Origin: Mactromeris polynyma
Lineage: Eukaryota; Mollusca; Bivalvia; Venerida; Mactridae
Length of the DNA stretch: 64,000 nt
Assembly (NCBI GenBank): GCA_032209605.1
Contig: JASFXZ010000003.1
Span: forward strand, 33,630,762-33,694,761
Direction of reading: 5' to 3'
Shown: piece by piece, positions 43,701 to 58,700 of the stretch
Layout of the letters: each line of letters begins with the position of its first letter
Position numbering within the stretch: the stretch's first letter is position 1
Position numbers and translations under genes: made by a program
Notes under the pieces: generated by a model
The model's database searches: none
Told to the model about the DNA's origin: nothing
What the model saw: only the letters and a program-made list of their open reading frames with translations

Positions 43701-46700
43701 CTATGGCCAACTAAAGACATACTTATACTTGCTCACTCTTGTCTGACTCTGAGGTGTTGGAAGTCAAGAATTTGTCAAGTATATACGGCGGTCAATAGAC
43801 ATGAACAGTGCTGGGTTCCAACTAGTACTGCTAGTAACATATTCTCTCACGTACCGCTGACAACTTTGCCACATGCACCAGTAGTGGAGGACTTGTAAAT
43901 GCTGTCGGAAGTATGCTCTCCAGTTAAATTATGACACACAACAAACACCCCGTCGAACGTTCAACCGACCGCGATATGACTGGGAGGAGCAACCCTTAGC
44001 TAAAGGTCAATTCAATATGTACAAAGAATGATTGCAATATTTCATTACCCGTTTTAGAGAAGTTGCATTAATACAAGTAGAATGATGTGGGTAATTATTT
44101 AATCTTTTCAACTTAACTGAATACTTGATTATTTGATAATGGAAAAACGGGATATGAAACCAGAAGAAGTCAAATCAAGTTAATTTAATTTTGTATGTTT
44201 TCTATGAAGCCGTAAGAGGCGAAACGAAAATCGAATAATAATCATGCAGACTTTACAGTATCATCCTTGCTATTCTGATAGCAGACACCATACTTGACGT
44301 GCACGCACGACCGTCGTGGTCACGAGTCACTTTTTATTAGTCAATTCGTATATGACAGTCGACAGTTAGGTTTGTTTCGTCCGTTACCGGCAATAATTGG
44401 ATTTATATTAGAAAATTGGATCAGGATGATTGAGACGTCTGTACATGTCAAGTCTTCTACAGATACTCTGTAACCATGACTAAAGGGTTCTATATAACAC
44501 TTAGTTTCTCGTCATATCTCGCGGTTTCTTGTGGTTCTCGTGTTTTCTTTGTTGCCCCACGAGAACACCATACATTAGTTATGACAAAGGGATTCTATCA
44601 TTTCTATATTATATTTCTACACGCATGATTAATAAGCTAAGTATGACCCTAACAATAAAACTTCCCAATTTTCCCCAATGCATATGAAGCATTTTTATCT
44701 GTTCAGCACACACTATAATTTCTTAATATTTCTTAAGTAAACAGCCCGCCATGGAAGCCATGTATAATATAGAGCTCTAGACTGCCAATTTGAAGAGTGT
44801 ATGTTCGAAACCCCGTATGAGGTGTATGTTGTCCGACATTTGTCCTCAACGTCTGATTCATTCGGGGAAATTACCAGTTGCTTGCAGAAGAACAGACAAG
44901 TACCGATTGGTAATCCAGGAACTCTGGTTAGGACAAATGACGCCGTAAATGAGGTACATTGTACGTAACATACTGCCGAAAATCAGCGTAACAGGACAAC
45001 TTACGTCAACAAATCGTTTTGTGAGTTATTTGTGATGATACACGCGCTATTTTTGGATATCGACAATGAATACAAACACTGGAATTATGTTATTAATTTT
45101 AAACACAGGAACGACAAGGTATGACTTCGCAAATTGTTTGATGAAATCAATTTATAATAAAAAAATAGGACTTCAAAGGTCTTGGTTTGACCGTCAGTAA
45201 GTGATTTCACCTGTCATCTTATGAGTACGTTAATTAAATGGTTGAGTGGTTGATTAGTTGTCATTGTCAGGACAAACTACAAATTATTGAAATATTTATA
45301 TAATAGTACTAAACAGTTGATAATGATTGCTTTTTCTTGCACTTATGCCATTCATCCCAATGGCGATTCCCTGTGACGCAAAATGTCTACGTGTAAATAA
45401 TTATCAGAACAATACATTACATGTGGCGATCATTCGGGAGCTATCTTACACATTCGTGCAAGTATTGGTTTGTTTTATGGGGGGGGCTATCCAAGAGATG
45501 TGTTGCTGGCAAGTAAGGCAGTCGCACGGCGGCGGTCATAGATAGTCACCAGCCGAAATCTAAGACCATTATGTGGCCCTGCAAGCACAACGTCAGGACT
45601 TGACAAATGTAGCAACACTGTAGAACCATTTTCAGAATGTGACAAGTGTGCTATTCTTTTAGGGATCAAGTCCACAGCGCTGGTCTATTACCAGCTATCA
45701 AAGGTCGAGATAAGTTGGATTGGGCCTTCGAAGAATGGACACCAATTGATACTCATCCATAAAGTCTAGATTCTGTGTAGTGTTTACCGATCGTCGTTCT
45801 AGGTTATGTAGAAAGTTTTAAGAAAAGATAGAATGATTACCGGTATGTGACAGAATAAGATCGGTACGATAGGGGTCATTTATTGTGTAGATTGGGATTA
45901 GTGTACAAGTAAGAACAGACTTGAACATCATCGACAATAAACTCACTGACAGAGGCAAGGTACTGGAATTACATTATAAAAGCTTATGTTAGACCATACA
46001 CTGGTGCACCAGGTCCTGTTTTTTATTCTGATGGACAACCATGTCCAACATGGAGTTCGAGTCACCAACGAATATCTTGAGCGAGAAGAAATCACCAGAA
46101 TTGATTGGTCGGCGCGTTAACTGTTGGCAAACTAACTGAATATGTGTACATGCGTCAGAGTGCAATTTTAACCAAGACCGTAAAGGAACATACAAGAATG
46201 GTATGAAACACAGAATACCAACCTAAGGCTTATCTATAACATGTTAACATACTGTCCTGCATGCTGTTATTGTTTCCCCAGTGCATCAAACTCGACCCTA
46301 GTATTAAGTTTAAAAACATCTCTCAAAAAGCTTTTTTATCAAATGTTTAGTCCAGTTCTGTTTCAAATAAAATTCAGTTTTTCTGTATACATCATTGTTC
46401 GAAGCTTGTAGCGCTTGAATAAAAAGCGAAATAATATTTATCAATGTAGAAATTAAAATATGAAATACTTAGTAATAATCTAAACTGATTTTCATTTTAA
46501 AAAAATCAAATCGCTTTGAACTATCATGTGTATGAATATGTGTTTCTTAACATGTTTTGAGTAGTATATTTTAAAGCTCAATATTGGTGGAAGGTTATTT
46601 TATAAACCAGAAATTGCATATTTAATATCTTACAACATAATATGATTTTTTTTTACGGCTATGGGAGTGTCTTTCTGTACAAAATAATGAAATGTCTTGA

Positions 46701-49700
46701 TATCTGATACCAATCATATGCACAGTCTTCAATTCACGGTACATTGAATACAACTTAATTGATTACTATAAAAGCCATAGAACTAATTACCCGCTCCTAC
46801 CTAAATGTAGACATTACAGACTTATATCATTAATCTATTTTTGTTGCTATATTTTGATACGATCATTAAATAATTGTCTAATAAACATAATTAAATGCCG
46901 TTCATGATATCATATGAAGAGTGAATGCATTGTCAAATAGGAACACGTATGTGGATAGTTTATTTTGTACTTATATTTACATGATTGTTTAAACACTCGC
47001 ATAATTTTAATGTATTACCCATGTCTTTATTGCAATTGTTTTAATTTTCCACAACAAACATTTTTAGAAAAACTAAATAACTCAAATTATCTCTATTCCT
47101 GTAAACATACGTTGTATATCTAATACAGATACCTTCAAAATAATTATAGGAAATATTAAATGCTCAATCAATAATATTTCATTCTTGCATGCATGTGTCT
47201 TTTGTTGCTTTTAATAATCTCATATATCATTATAATTATGTAGATTGAATGAACATGTGTATATGTGCAGATATTTTTTAAAATGTTGATTCTTTAAATT
47301 GTTGTTGTTTGAAGACCACATTATCAAAAAGTTGTAGCTTATTGTGTTATCTTCATGAAATCAAGATATCATTATTATTATACTTGTCGTGACTATACGA
47401 TTCTTTCCCAATTTCACGAAAATACTTAAATGAATGCTTAAGAAATTCGTAGCGGTATGCTCAAGTCTGTTGTTGTGATTAGTATCATAGCTGGTAAAAT
47501 AACGCAGTCAACATACTAAGGTAGTTAAGCAAAAGAACGTTTACCTTGCTGTAACTAATACTCCACTTTATACAACAACTGTTTAAGCGCTCAAACGTGT
47601 TTAAGCGAGACATCGTTCGGGAAATGTTCTTAAAATAGTGTACCTATGTTTGACAATAAGCAAAATTACTGGAATTAAGTATATTCATGAACTTACGTAT
47701 TTTCATAAAATGTGAGCCTGATTAAAATATGTAGCAATAAGAAATATAACATGAATATATTTACCTGGACACGTGCCTCCGTTAAGTTAATTCGCATTGC
47801 CAAATCTTCTCTTGTGAACACATCAGGGTAATGTGTCTGTGCAAACGCTTTCTCAAGTTCCTCCAACTGAAATATAATCATTTATTATTGTTATTAAGAA
47901 ACTTCAATTGTAGTTATTATTGTTCTAGAAACAAATTAGGAAAATTCTAATAATCAGCCTGATTCACCCAAGGAAGTACTGAACGGGTTGTATGTACTGT
48001 TAGTTAATCAAGCGTTAGTTTTGATAGATTCTTTCGCAATGTGTCAACTATTTTCGTTAATTTTCACTTTTTCATAATAATAATACTAATTATACTAATA
48101 ATAACGATTGCATTTAAAGAGGCAACACAGTTGGGAAAGCCTAGTCTTCCAAGTGAGCCTCTAATTTAAGTGTCACTTTATTTTCTAATTACTTTTTGTC
48201 ATTAGGGAAGATTGTAATGCTCATTTAATGTTACAAGTAAGTTATGACAAAACATTATTTAATAGAAGCCAGGGGCGTAGCTAGCCCTCTATTCATGTGG
48301 ATTCATAATTGTGCTAGGGGGGTCCGGGGGCATGGCCCCCCGGAAAGTATTGAAAACAATGGTGCAATCTGGTGCATTTTGTCAGAATCATGTGGATTCA
48401 GTCGTGTACTGGCGTATAGGCAGCTACGCGCTTGGAAGCGCAATGCTTCTGTAACAAGTGAGAACAGTTTATGTTAACATATACAATTCATATTGTATAG
48501 TCCATAGTCCACTTTTTATTTACTTGAAAACGGTTGTGAACAAACTTCAGAAGTGGTCAGCCAATGAAAATATGTTTTGGAAGATAATTATCACCAGATA
48601 TGGTGTAACTATATTTCGTTTTTTATTAAATATTGGTTACCTTGAGGCTGACATATGTTTGTAGCTCTACTACATAATTTGAACATATTGTTGCGAAACG
48701 TTGAAATAATCCATGAAACGGTCAGAAAGCTGTTTTGTTTTACTTTTAGAGTGTCCATAATATGTACATGTTTGTTCTATATTAACGTGACCTTGTATCT
48801 CACCTGTTGTAAGGTGAAGGTCGTTCTGTTTCGTCGTTGTTTCCGCCGAGCAAAAGCGTCGTCATGGAGGTCACTATGTAAGCCATAGCCAGCAACTGAA
48901 ACCAAAATATTAACATGTGTTATACAATAAATCATTATGTACATATTTTATTTACTAAATTGAAGACACTTAACATGCATATCATGTTTTGGTGCTTTTA
49001 ATAACAAACAAAAAACATTACACGCAGAATGGCTACTGTGTGTGAGTGAAGTTCAGTACGGGTGTCTTTGTGAGAGTTATCATTATTGGGCACTGGATAT
49101 GTTTAGTAATCATCCCACTGCTTATGTGATTTGACTGTTCCTTTATTTGTACTAACATATTGCCTTGATACCTAGATATATGATGTGTTTCATATGTTCA
49201 TATGTGTTTTCTAAAATAATGATGTATACCGGTAATTTAAACATGTATTATTTCTTGACTTAACAAAATGTATGTATTTACATTTATATAACTAGTAATT
49301 ATGAATCATGGGCAAAATACCTTAATTTCTAAACGATGTAATTATCTATGATGTGGCTAGGTATAAATCATTGAAAGAGATTTTATATATAAATCATTGT
49401 ACAACTGTATGTTAAAAAGTTATATTAGGCCATGTCCTCTCGTGATTAGTAGTCCGTCATGTGGTAGTGTTCATAATTAACACAGCACGTGTATATAACA
49501 GTACATATCGCACATTTTGATTCTCCATATATGGTAAAACATGTCCTTGACGGACTCATAACTGAAGTTCATTGTAAACCTAGCGTTAAGTATGTGCATG
49601 CCTGTAAGGTATAAACTTAGAGTTTCTGATTTTTATGGAGCTTAATGATGTTTAAACAAGACAATAAAGTTCCTTCTATTCCCCATAATTCCATTAAACG

Positions 49701-52700
49701 GTGCATTAGTTCCAATCGCTTAGTTCAATTGTCCACGCCATTAGACGCTCAAATGAAATTTGTTTTTGATGACAATATATCGTGTATGTCCAGTGATCGT
49801 GAAATCTCACAAATGAATAAAGAGGCGACAACATCCGGCCATACTCTGCAAGAACAATAAATTTTCAATTAGCGTTCGTGATTAGAAAACAAAGGAAGGA
49901 AATAAATTTATTACGCAGAGATACGTTGGCATAATCCACCATCTAATGTGTCTCCGTGGGTAGCACCGATCGGCAATTTCCGGAATTAATGGTTTAAGCA
50001 ACCAATCAGACTCAATCAAAGCGTATACTTCAGGTCAGCTTCCGGTAATTTTGGTGACTTGAAATATTTGGAACGGTTCCAGCATATTGTCTCAAAAGTC
50101 GGAGAGATAATTTCATCGCAGTTAAGTGTCGTGTTTATTTAACGCACATCATCATCTGTCTATGGAACAAGCGCATGAATTCACACGCGTAACAAAAAAG
50201 TAGTTCTATGATAAATTCAAACGCACGATGTTATAACCCGGAAAGACGGAATACGGGCGTACATTGACAGACCTCCCATGAATACATCGTCTTATTTCTG
50301 CCGTTTCGCATTGTATCACATATTCTCCTGGACTCTCATAATGTTGTGATGTTTCGATCAGACTGCGAGTCAAAATCAATGTTCTTGTCATATAATTCCT
50401 TATTATGAGTAATTAAGAAAGATTGGTGCGTCCGTAATTAATGCTAAGTGACCGGATGGAGAATTAGCGTGAAGATACTTCGTAATTGGGTAAGAGCGAT
50501 TTTCAATTGAATAATTCTATTTGTGTGTGGATTTGATTAGATTAAGGGTAACAGCGAGCCGCCAATGCCTTTTAAAGAAATGGCATTTTAAAAGCATGAA
50601 CTCCGAAAAGCGCGTGAGATTCGATAAAAGTTTGAATTCATCGCGTAATTGAATTTCCAGAATACACTGAAATCAAATTTGTTCAAATGGAAGTAGTTAT
50701 AAAATTTAAAATAAGACGTTAAAATGACGAATGGCGCATTTGTCCGGCTTCTTGCTTTTAAGTCATGTGTAGAATTAGTTTAAACAGATGTATACTAAAA
50801 GTAATAAATATTATTTGTCACAATTATCTAAATGTGTACTTAAAAGAATAAATAATCAAATTGAATTATTGTATATCAGACCTAGACATTGTTCTAATGG
50901 AACATTTTGAAGATTTTTAGATTGTAGAAAGTGAAGATTTAATCTTTATGCGAAAATAGTGCACTGTGAAAGAATTACTTCATAATATTTTATTATTATT
51001 AGGCACTAAAACACATTTTCCACATATTCTGGGTATAGTTTGATTCAGGAATAAATTGTATAGGCAACATTAAGCGTTCTTGTGTAAGGGTTTAAGTTGA
51101 CATGTGACAAATAATTTGCATACAATGATAAAGTAAACACGCTTAATAGCTTATAAGACAAACAACTTCTTCATATAAGGCTACATTGTACATTGTGTTA
51201 AATATAAGTGCTGACTGAATATGAAGGAATCTTACAATAAGCCCAACTTTTGAAGATGGGACATATTGTCATGAAGTTATACGTGAATGTAGTTTATGAT
51301 ACAGAGTTTCGTTGTCACCGACGTGCATACATCATACTGTAAAACGTAGGCCTACTATACTGTACTTAGCAAGTCTATATGTGTTTTTATTTTACCTAAT
51401 TTAAATTCAATTGGTTTCAGGGGCCATAAATCAAACATGTTTGCATTCGTTTCCTTCCCCTGACTATCAACTTTTAGTGCCCATTGCCATTGCATAAACA
51501 ATATTGAATAGTCAGTGAATTGGAAATGACACAATTCTTGAAAGCGAAGTAGAAATCATATGCATGATTATTTCGGCTATAGATGGCAATACAGTAAAAC
51601 CTCAATAATAAGACCACCATTGGGACCCTTGGAAACTGGTCTTAGTATTGTGGTGGTATTAGTATTGAGATTGTATAAAGAGCAATACAGTAAAAATCGA
51701 CTTGAAAATTGTATTCATTATTTTGAGATGTTCTTATTATTGAGGTGGTCTTATTATTGAGGTGGTCTTATTATTGAGGTGGTCTTAAGTGAGGTTTTAC
51801 TGTACTTGTAACATGTTTTATTAACTTTACAGATTGGTTTGCAAAATACAACTAATTTATGTTTATATTGCATACACCCACAAACGTAAGTACACTGGCA
51901 GACACCACCATGTACCACGAAGATCTGAAGTCTGAAGAATATATGTTGATTCTTGAGTGGGGAAATTTTGAATAATTTGTGAACAAAATTTTCAGTCGAC
52001 AAATTGTCAGAAATGAGAACAATCACATTGCACTGCAACACTGTTTCTATCTTTTATTTCACGTAATTATTACAACAATATAAATACACAGAAACTTTGA
52101 TTAGACAGAGATAATGTGACGTAAATGTGAAACATACATACGTAAAACTATTTGTCTACTTGGAAACATGAATTGATTTTAAGCAGGGATCTATTTTTTG
52201 GATTTTTTTTGGTGACGAAAGACAACCTTGCGCGAGAATATCTCACACTTTTGTAGCCTCTTTGTCTACACGTTTTCAGTCTTAAATTTCTCGAACAATT
52301 AAAGCACAGTACAGGTAATTGTTTGAGTCAGAGTTGTTAAGCATTCACGTACTTCAGATGTCGTTGCTAAGCGATTGAGTCTGTCCTTGAAGAATTATTA
52401 TGCAGATTTCTTTTCGAAATTTTCAGATTCCCTCAGAAAAGACGAGCCAGAATTCACCTATACATTGAAAGCACAAATACGAATACCGTCTGCACGTTCC
52501 TTTCTATCATAATTCTGATGAATCCTTTTATGAAAAAATGAGCCCAGAATCTGCTTAGAGTCAATTTGAGAGACAATAGTTTCTCAATCCGTGACGGGAT
52601 AGCTGTCACAACAGACCCACTTCAAGACACAACAATATCTGACAGCCTTTATGGAATAACACTTCAAGAGACCCAATTGTTCACAAATGAAATTATTCCT

Positions 52701-55700
52701 AAAGCTATTACCGTCCAAACTGAGTATCTTGCACTTAGATTGTAACAGAGGAGTACCGAATGAAGGCAGCAGTTTTAATAAAGCCGCTTAGTATCAGTTA
52801 ACTCATTAAGTTATTATTTTATCATTAAGAGCTCTCCAGTAGAGTTTGCTTTTATGAGAAGAAAAAAACTGAAAGATTACGGAGCCTATAAAGATGACAA
52901 AGAAGTTTATGGTATCAATTGACGGTTCAAGTTACGTCGGTTTCCGCAAAAATTGTTGAAATTTAGGACCTCTTCCTACCTTTTTAATTACAATATACTG
53001 TCGATTGAACTTAAGAATCAACGTGCAGTTTTTGTGGCCCACGCAGTAGGCCTTTTTATATGCACTATCAAGGATTAAAATCCCTTAAAATGTGTCCGAG
53101 TTGAGGAGTAGATATGTTTTATGGGCATATTTGCGACATTGTTGTAAATTTTGAAATTTTGTCAATTTCATACAATGCTCTAGATCATCATTAAATCACC
53201 AGTCCGTGAGAGATATTCTAAATACCTCGTATATATGATGTATTATGAGGTTTTTGCACGGGTTTTCACGTGCATATACTTGCTGAGCATGTGTCGTTAC
53301 CGTAAATTATTGACAAAAATAGTTTACCCAAAAACTGTTTGCGCGTTGTTTCGTTTCATCAAATTGTCAACTTGGGGACGCCGGTTCTTTCCAAAAAATG
53401 AAACTTTGGCATTGTACTTAACAAGCGTTCGTTGATACTACTTATAACATTCTTCTTTTGCTAAACTGGCTGTGCCACGTGGTTTGAATTCCTTTATTTA
53501 GGAATATATCTTCAAATCACTTGGTTGTGCCACGTGGTTTGAATTCCTTTATTTATGAATATATCTTAAAATCACATGGTTGTGCCACGTGGTTTGAATT
53601 CCTTTATTTATGAATAATATATTTTCAAATCACATAAGGAGACAAGCATTGCTTATGTCGTGTTTTTTGATTTACCAGAATGTTCCGTCAATAGAGTTTT
53701 AAGTGGAACTAGCAAAGACTCAACTTGTGACGCTGAACTAGTCTTTGGTACATTATTACTATTTTGTACATGAATGCATCTTTACCGCTTAATTATTGGC
53801 AATGAAATATAAAGACAATTGTTTAAAGTTATAATTTCACTTAATTTCCCTTGCAAACGAAACGTTTGTAGCAAATATACATACATTATTCCGTCAAAAT
53901 TGGAACATGCGCATATTTGTGAACAAGTTGGCGACAGTTACACATTTAGACACCGCTCAACCAGCATTATTTGCTCCACAAATTCATAAATGAAAAGTGA
54001 CAGTTTTAAACTCACGTATCATTTTAAATATTCAAGTTTTGAACACCATCGTTAAAGCACGCATTGCATAAATAAACTACCTGCATGTTTTCTCCACATT
54101 TGGAAAATGTAGACGCACGAAAACTTATGAAAGGTGCAGTGACCTGATACACACGCGCGCGTTGCTGAATAACACGTTCTTTCAACAACAACAAAAAACC
54201 AACATTTTTTGTGCATTAAATTTTACTTTGAGAATTCAATTCAGTTCGGTTTTTCATTACTAAATTCGAACCCATTAAAACACTGGAACATTGCATAATC
54301 AAAACGAACGTCCGGGCGGTGTTCTCTTCCAGAAATCGTACGTGCTTGATGAGATATAATACCTTAAAGAATTTGTTAACAAATGTTTGCCTTAAAACAG
54401 TTCTGCCAGAATCGTTGAAGAGTGTACATATTCTGCTTACAAGATTACAACAATTATACACCAAGAGTATAAAGTTGAAAAGTCAACGTACGGTTACATT
54501 AATATAAGCGTCTCATTGCAGAGCGGAATATGAAAGTTGATTTAGATGTACACAAAAACTGTCATGTACGTAAAACTAAGATCATATTCTTCAATTAAAT
54601 TATTTCAATACAAGTTCTTTAAGGTATGTAAGTTAATCCCTCACCGACTTCTCCACTAGCATGCAGTGAACTTTTTTGCATTTCCCGGGGTGTTAATGCA
54701 GTATGTGCCGCTGTACTGATTATTTCTAACGTACTGTAAACTAAGAAGCAATTTTAACAATTGTTTTTTGCATTGCTAATATAATTTGCCGCGATTCATT
54801 CCGAAACTTGGAAGGAAATTCTAGTTTTTTTCCACTTTGATATAACACTCCCTTTATAGCGCAGTTACCTAACCTGATCAAAGATCCGGGAATATTAAGT
54901 TAAAAGTAGACCAATTTAGTGAAATCTCAACCTACAGAGAAAGATGCTTAATTCCATACGTTCTCATGATTAATACAATTAAAGTGAAATCAATATCCTT
55001 GGTTTAATTAATTTAATTTGATTTAAATACCGAAGTGCATGCTCCGTCTTAGACACTCGCGTAAGAATCGTCAATTTAAAACATATTTGTGTACATTTTC
55101 ACCGGTGAATTCGAACAAAAGTAGAGAGAGAAATACGGTACAGCTAACGCGTATTGAAATGTAATTTCCCTAACTACATTACTTAGGTTAATTACGTTGA
55201 TTAGGGACAATGATGCGCTTAAATTTGGTTCACAAATCCAATTTTGTCGTACAGATTTTGACTTTTAACCCCTTGATAGATTTTGCGAGATTGCGCTGGA
55301 ATGAAGCTTCCTTGATTGCCCTGGGAACGTTCAGTCAGCTCTGTGCCCACAAAGGCACGGAGAAGTGAAAATTGAATTAACGTGAAGGTGTGCGCGTGGA
55401 AAACTTGTCTCCTAGGATTTGAAAAGTTCTGCGTTCTGCAAAATGGCAAAATGTATTATAGAGACGTACTGCACAGTATATAGGTTGAAGAACAAAAAAC
55501 ATGGAAAGTTATTTCTGAAGAAATGTATTTTAAACTTTAACGTTGGAAGTCAGTCGACTACTAATGAAGACATATTTCTAGTCACTGGGGCTGTTACAGG
55601 CGTGAAGAAGGCTGAAGAGTTTGGTTGCTATGACAGTACGGTTCTTCGAGAAATAATATGGGCAATCACCTTTACACACGGATATGCCGATCAATGAACT

Positions 55701-58700
55701 AACAATCGCAAAACGTTCGAAAATATAAATAACATTAAAAGAAAAAACAAATAAGTTCAATATGTTACATGTACAGCTACACACAGGTAACCCTTTGAAA
55801 GAATTCGCCTCTGTTAAAGAAACTCCTTACTAATATTTCGCAATTAATTTTCTGATTCGAAATCGTCCATGTTAGCACGAACTTCGTCCGGAATGAGAGG
55901 CGAAAGTCCGTAAACCCAAACTGTAATGGCCATGTATTTATGTTGATGTATCAAAACTAAAAAGTTAGGATGCATGTTCAAAGGCGTTTTAAACGTTGAA
56001 CAGTATTCTGACTGGTATACATATATATCATTATTCCAGGTTTTGGTTTGATAGACACAATGTATCTCTGTATGGATATTAAGTAAGTTTTTATTTTGGG
56101 ATGAACATGCATTGGTTTTTTTGTCAACTATTAAGTTGTTATTAGAAAACTTGTATATAGATATTTGTATAATGTGTATGAAACAAATGTACTTTTGGCA
56201 TTTTTGTCGGATTGCATTTACTTGATGCAGGATTTTTTATTGTTGATTTTTTCAAAGACATACACTTGGTGCGCGTACAGAGCTGAACTTCAACAATCTT
56301 CAACGTTCTTACCGTAATATCACGTGACTGCTTGGTCACAAGTTTCAACAGCAAAAATGGTATTAGATAGTGGTTAGATATATCATCATTATAATCACTC
56401 ATATTTGTGTCAGTTCTATAGCAACTACTAATATCATGTATTGCCTAACAAATGATACATGACTCTGAAAGCCGATATGAAAGTTTACTGACTGGACAGT
56501 CGGACCAAAAGTTGATATTGGACCGAAGCGAAGATTTAAACACGCATATGAATCGATGTACTTTGTATATTATCAGTTATTTTGTGTCAAATAAAGACAA
56601 ACAGAAACAATGACATTGATTATAGATGGGCACAGACACATGAGGTTTAACATAAATACATTAACATAGTATAGCAGAAAGTACAGTTCATTTTATTATG
56701 TATGAAAATACAGCATTTTCCTCTTTATTGAAACCTGTTGTTGAGGTTCGTGTTTTCGGTTTCTTGGTGTTTTTAAAAGGGGAGAATATATCTAAAGATT
56801 ATCCTTGCAGTGACCTTCGTCGTTTATATCTCTTGGAAGACATATATACTCTCTCGATGACCGTAAATGCTTTTTGTAAAATTGCGTCAAACTAGATATA
56901 ATCTAAATCTCAAACCGACAGCACATCAATAAGGGAATCTAACGTACACGCTCCATAAAACTTTAAGTAGAATCACTAAACCTTGCGCGAACACTTACTT
57001 TAAATACATTAATAAATTCAATCAGTATTATAATTACATATAACATTATGAGTCTTCTTACACTTAAACCAATTAGGTTTCTTCTAAAATTAATTTTCAT
57101 AATTATATTCTACAGTGCGACAAATGAGTAGCAGTAAATGTGCTTTTATTTTGGTTCTGTAATATAATTCCCAATCCGTTATGGTGAATACTACATTTTT
57201 AATAGGTTTTAGATTTCCACATGTTTGTCCTTCTCCACAATTACTCCTCAACACTTTAATATCAACCATACATGAACACCATGGAAAAATCATAATAAGT
57301 TATGAAGCTATATGATTTAGATGTGTGGGGAATCGATTTTGTCACATGTATTCTGAGTTATGAGTTTGCACTGTGAAAACGTTACATGCTGTTCGGTTTT
57401 ATAAAAGTTACTAACAGTTTTGCACAGCCCTGCAACACAAACCATTGACAAGTAGTAATGAAATTTTAGTCTGAAATCAAATCAAAACTTCACTCTGGAA
57501 TGGCGCAGAGGCTATCATTACGCGATTTAATTTAATAGTGTTGATTTCTGATCTAATTATCTAATTATTTAAGTTTCAATTTCATTTCGTAAAGTTCAAA
57601 ACAGCATTCCATTGTAAACGTTCCTAACACTTTCAACTATAAACAATTATAATAAAGTCGTTAGGACGGAAACTAAACGTGAAATCGTGTGTTTATGATT
57701 TCAATTCACAAAATTATCAGTTAACTTGAATCAATTCGGTTCTATTGACTGACACAAAAACACTCCAGTATTGTTTCATTACAAACATGTTACAAGACGG
57801 CTAATCTACTGCACTACAGATTTAATTCTGAGTTTCCATAATGACTGCATTTGGTAGAACGGTCCATTACGCTACAGGGTTGCCTTAGAAAGCTGAGAAA
57901 GGAAGATTTATTGAAACTGGCATTGAAAGGTTTCGAACTTGTCTCTTTCGCACTCTTGACAATTTGAATATAAAATATACTGTAGGTTTGTTTGTGTCTT
58001 GAAAATAAAGCCGGCGTAATACTGGCACAATGTCAGTGTGTTTCCTTGTTGGTATAAAACTGTTGATGAAGTGTGATCTGATATTTATCTATACCATTCA
58101 CACGTTAAGACAGTCTGAAAGTCTGACTGTACACTGACTTAGTTATGGATGTCTCTTTATATTTTTAAAATAATAATCTACCAAAGAAAGCATATTTCGT
58201 GATGAATTTCATTATGCATAGATTCTTTCAATATTAAGGTTTTATTTTTTGATTTAACAAATTTGCCGTGTCTGGGACCATATATCAAGAGGAGTTTATC
58301 TTCTTTCAATTGAACCCTTAACGAATAGATGTGAAGGCTTTTTAAACCTAAAAATATTGCAACAATGATGATATTGAAAACGGAAAGGACTAGACAGCTC
58401 ATATGTTCATCCACGTTATCCAACGAATTTTATTGTATACTGATCAAATAATAACTCATTTCAGCGCTGGGTTATTAATGGTAATATTAACTGTAATTGT
58501 TTCAATAACAATTATCCATCTTTTACGCATAATTATAACTGGTTTATTGACTTATTGATATTTTGATAATGAAGCTTACCATTTAGTCTTTCTTAATATT
58601 AAGATAATGAATTTTGGATTGAAATCAACAAGCAGTCTTTTGTATAAGTTTCATTGACGGATGTTTATTATTAGCACAATAAAGAATAATGCAACACAGA

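Larger units (their letters stand above)
40456..47764 (-). other. DRGX: Drgx intron 3 (within homeodomain codons 46/47)
   Basis: A 7.3-kb intron holding a MITE family II end and a SINE, otherwise AT-rich. The short ORFs at 45.5-46.2 kb on the minus strand show no family motif that I recognise and no matching splice sites. Confidence 0.85.

Noticed and set aside
45487..46195. Minus-strand ORFs in Drgx intron 3 as a possible retroelement or gene fragment
   Set aside because: No recognisable motif and no matching splice sites; could be an unidentified repeat but cannot be supported.
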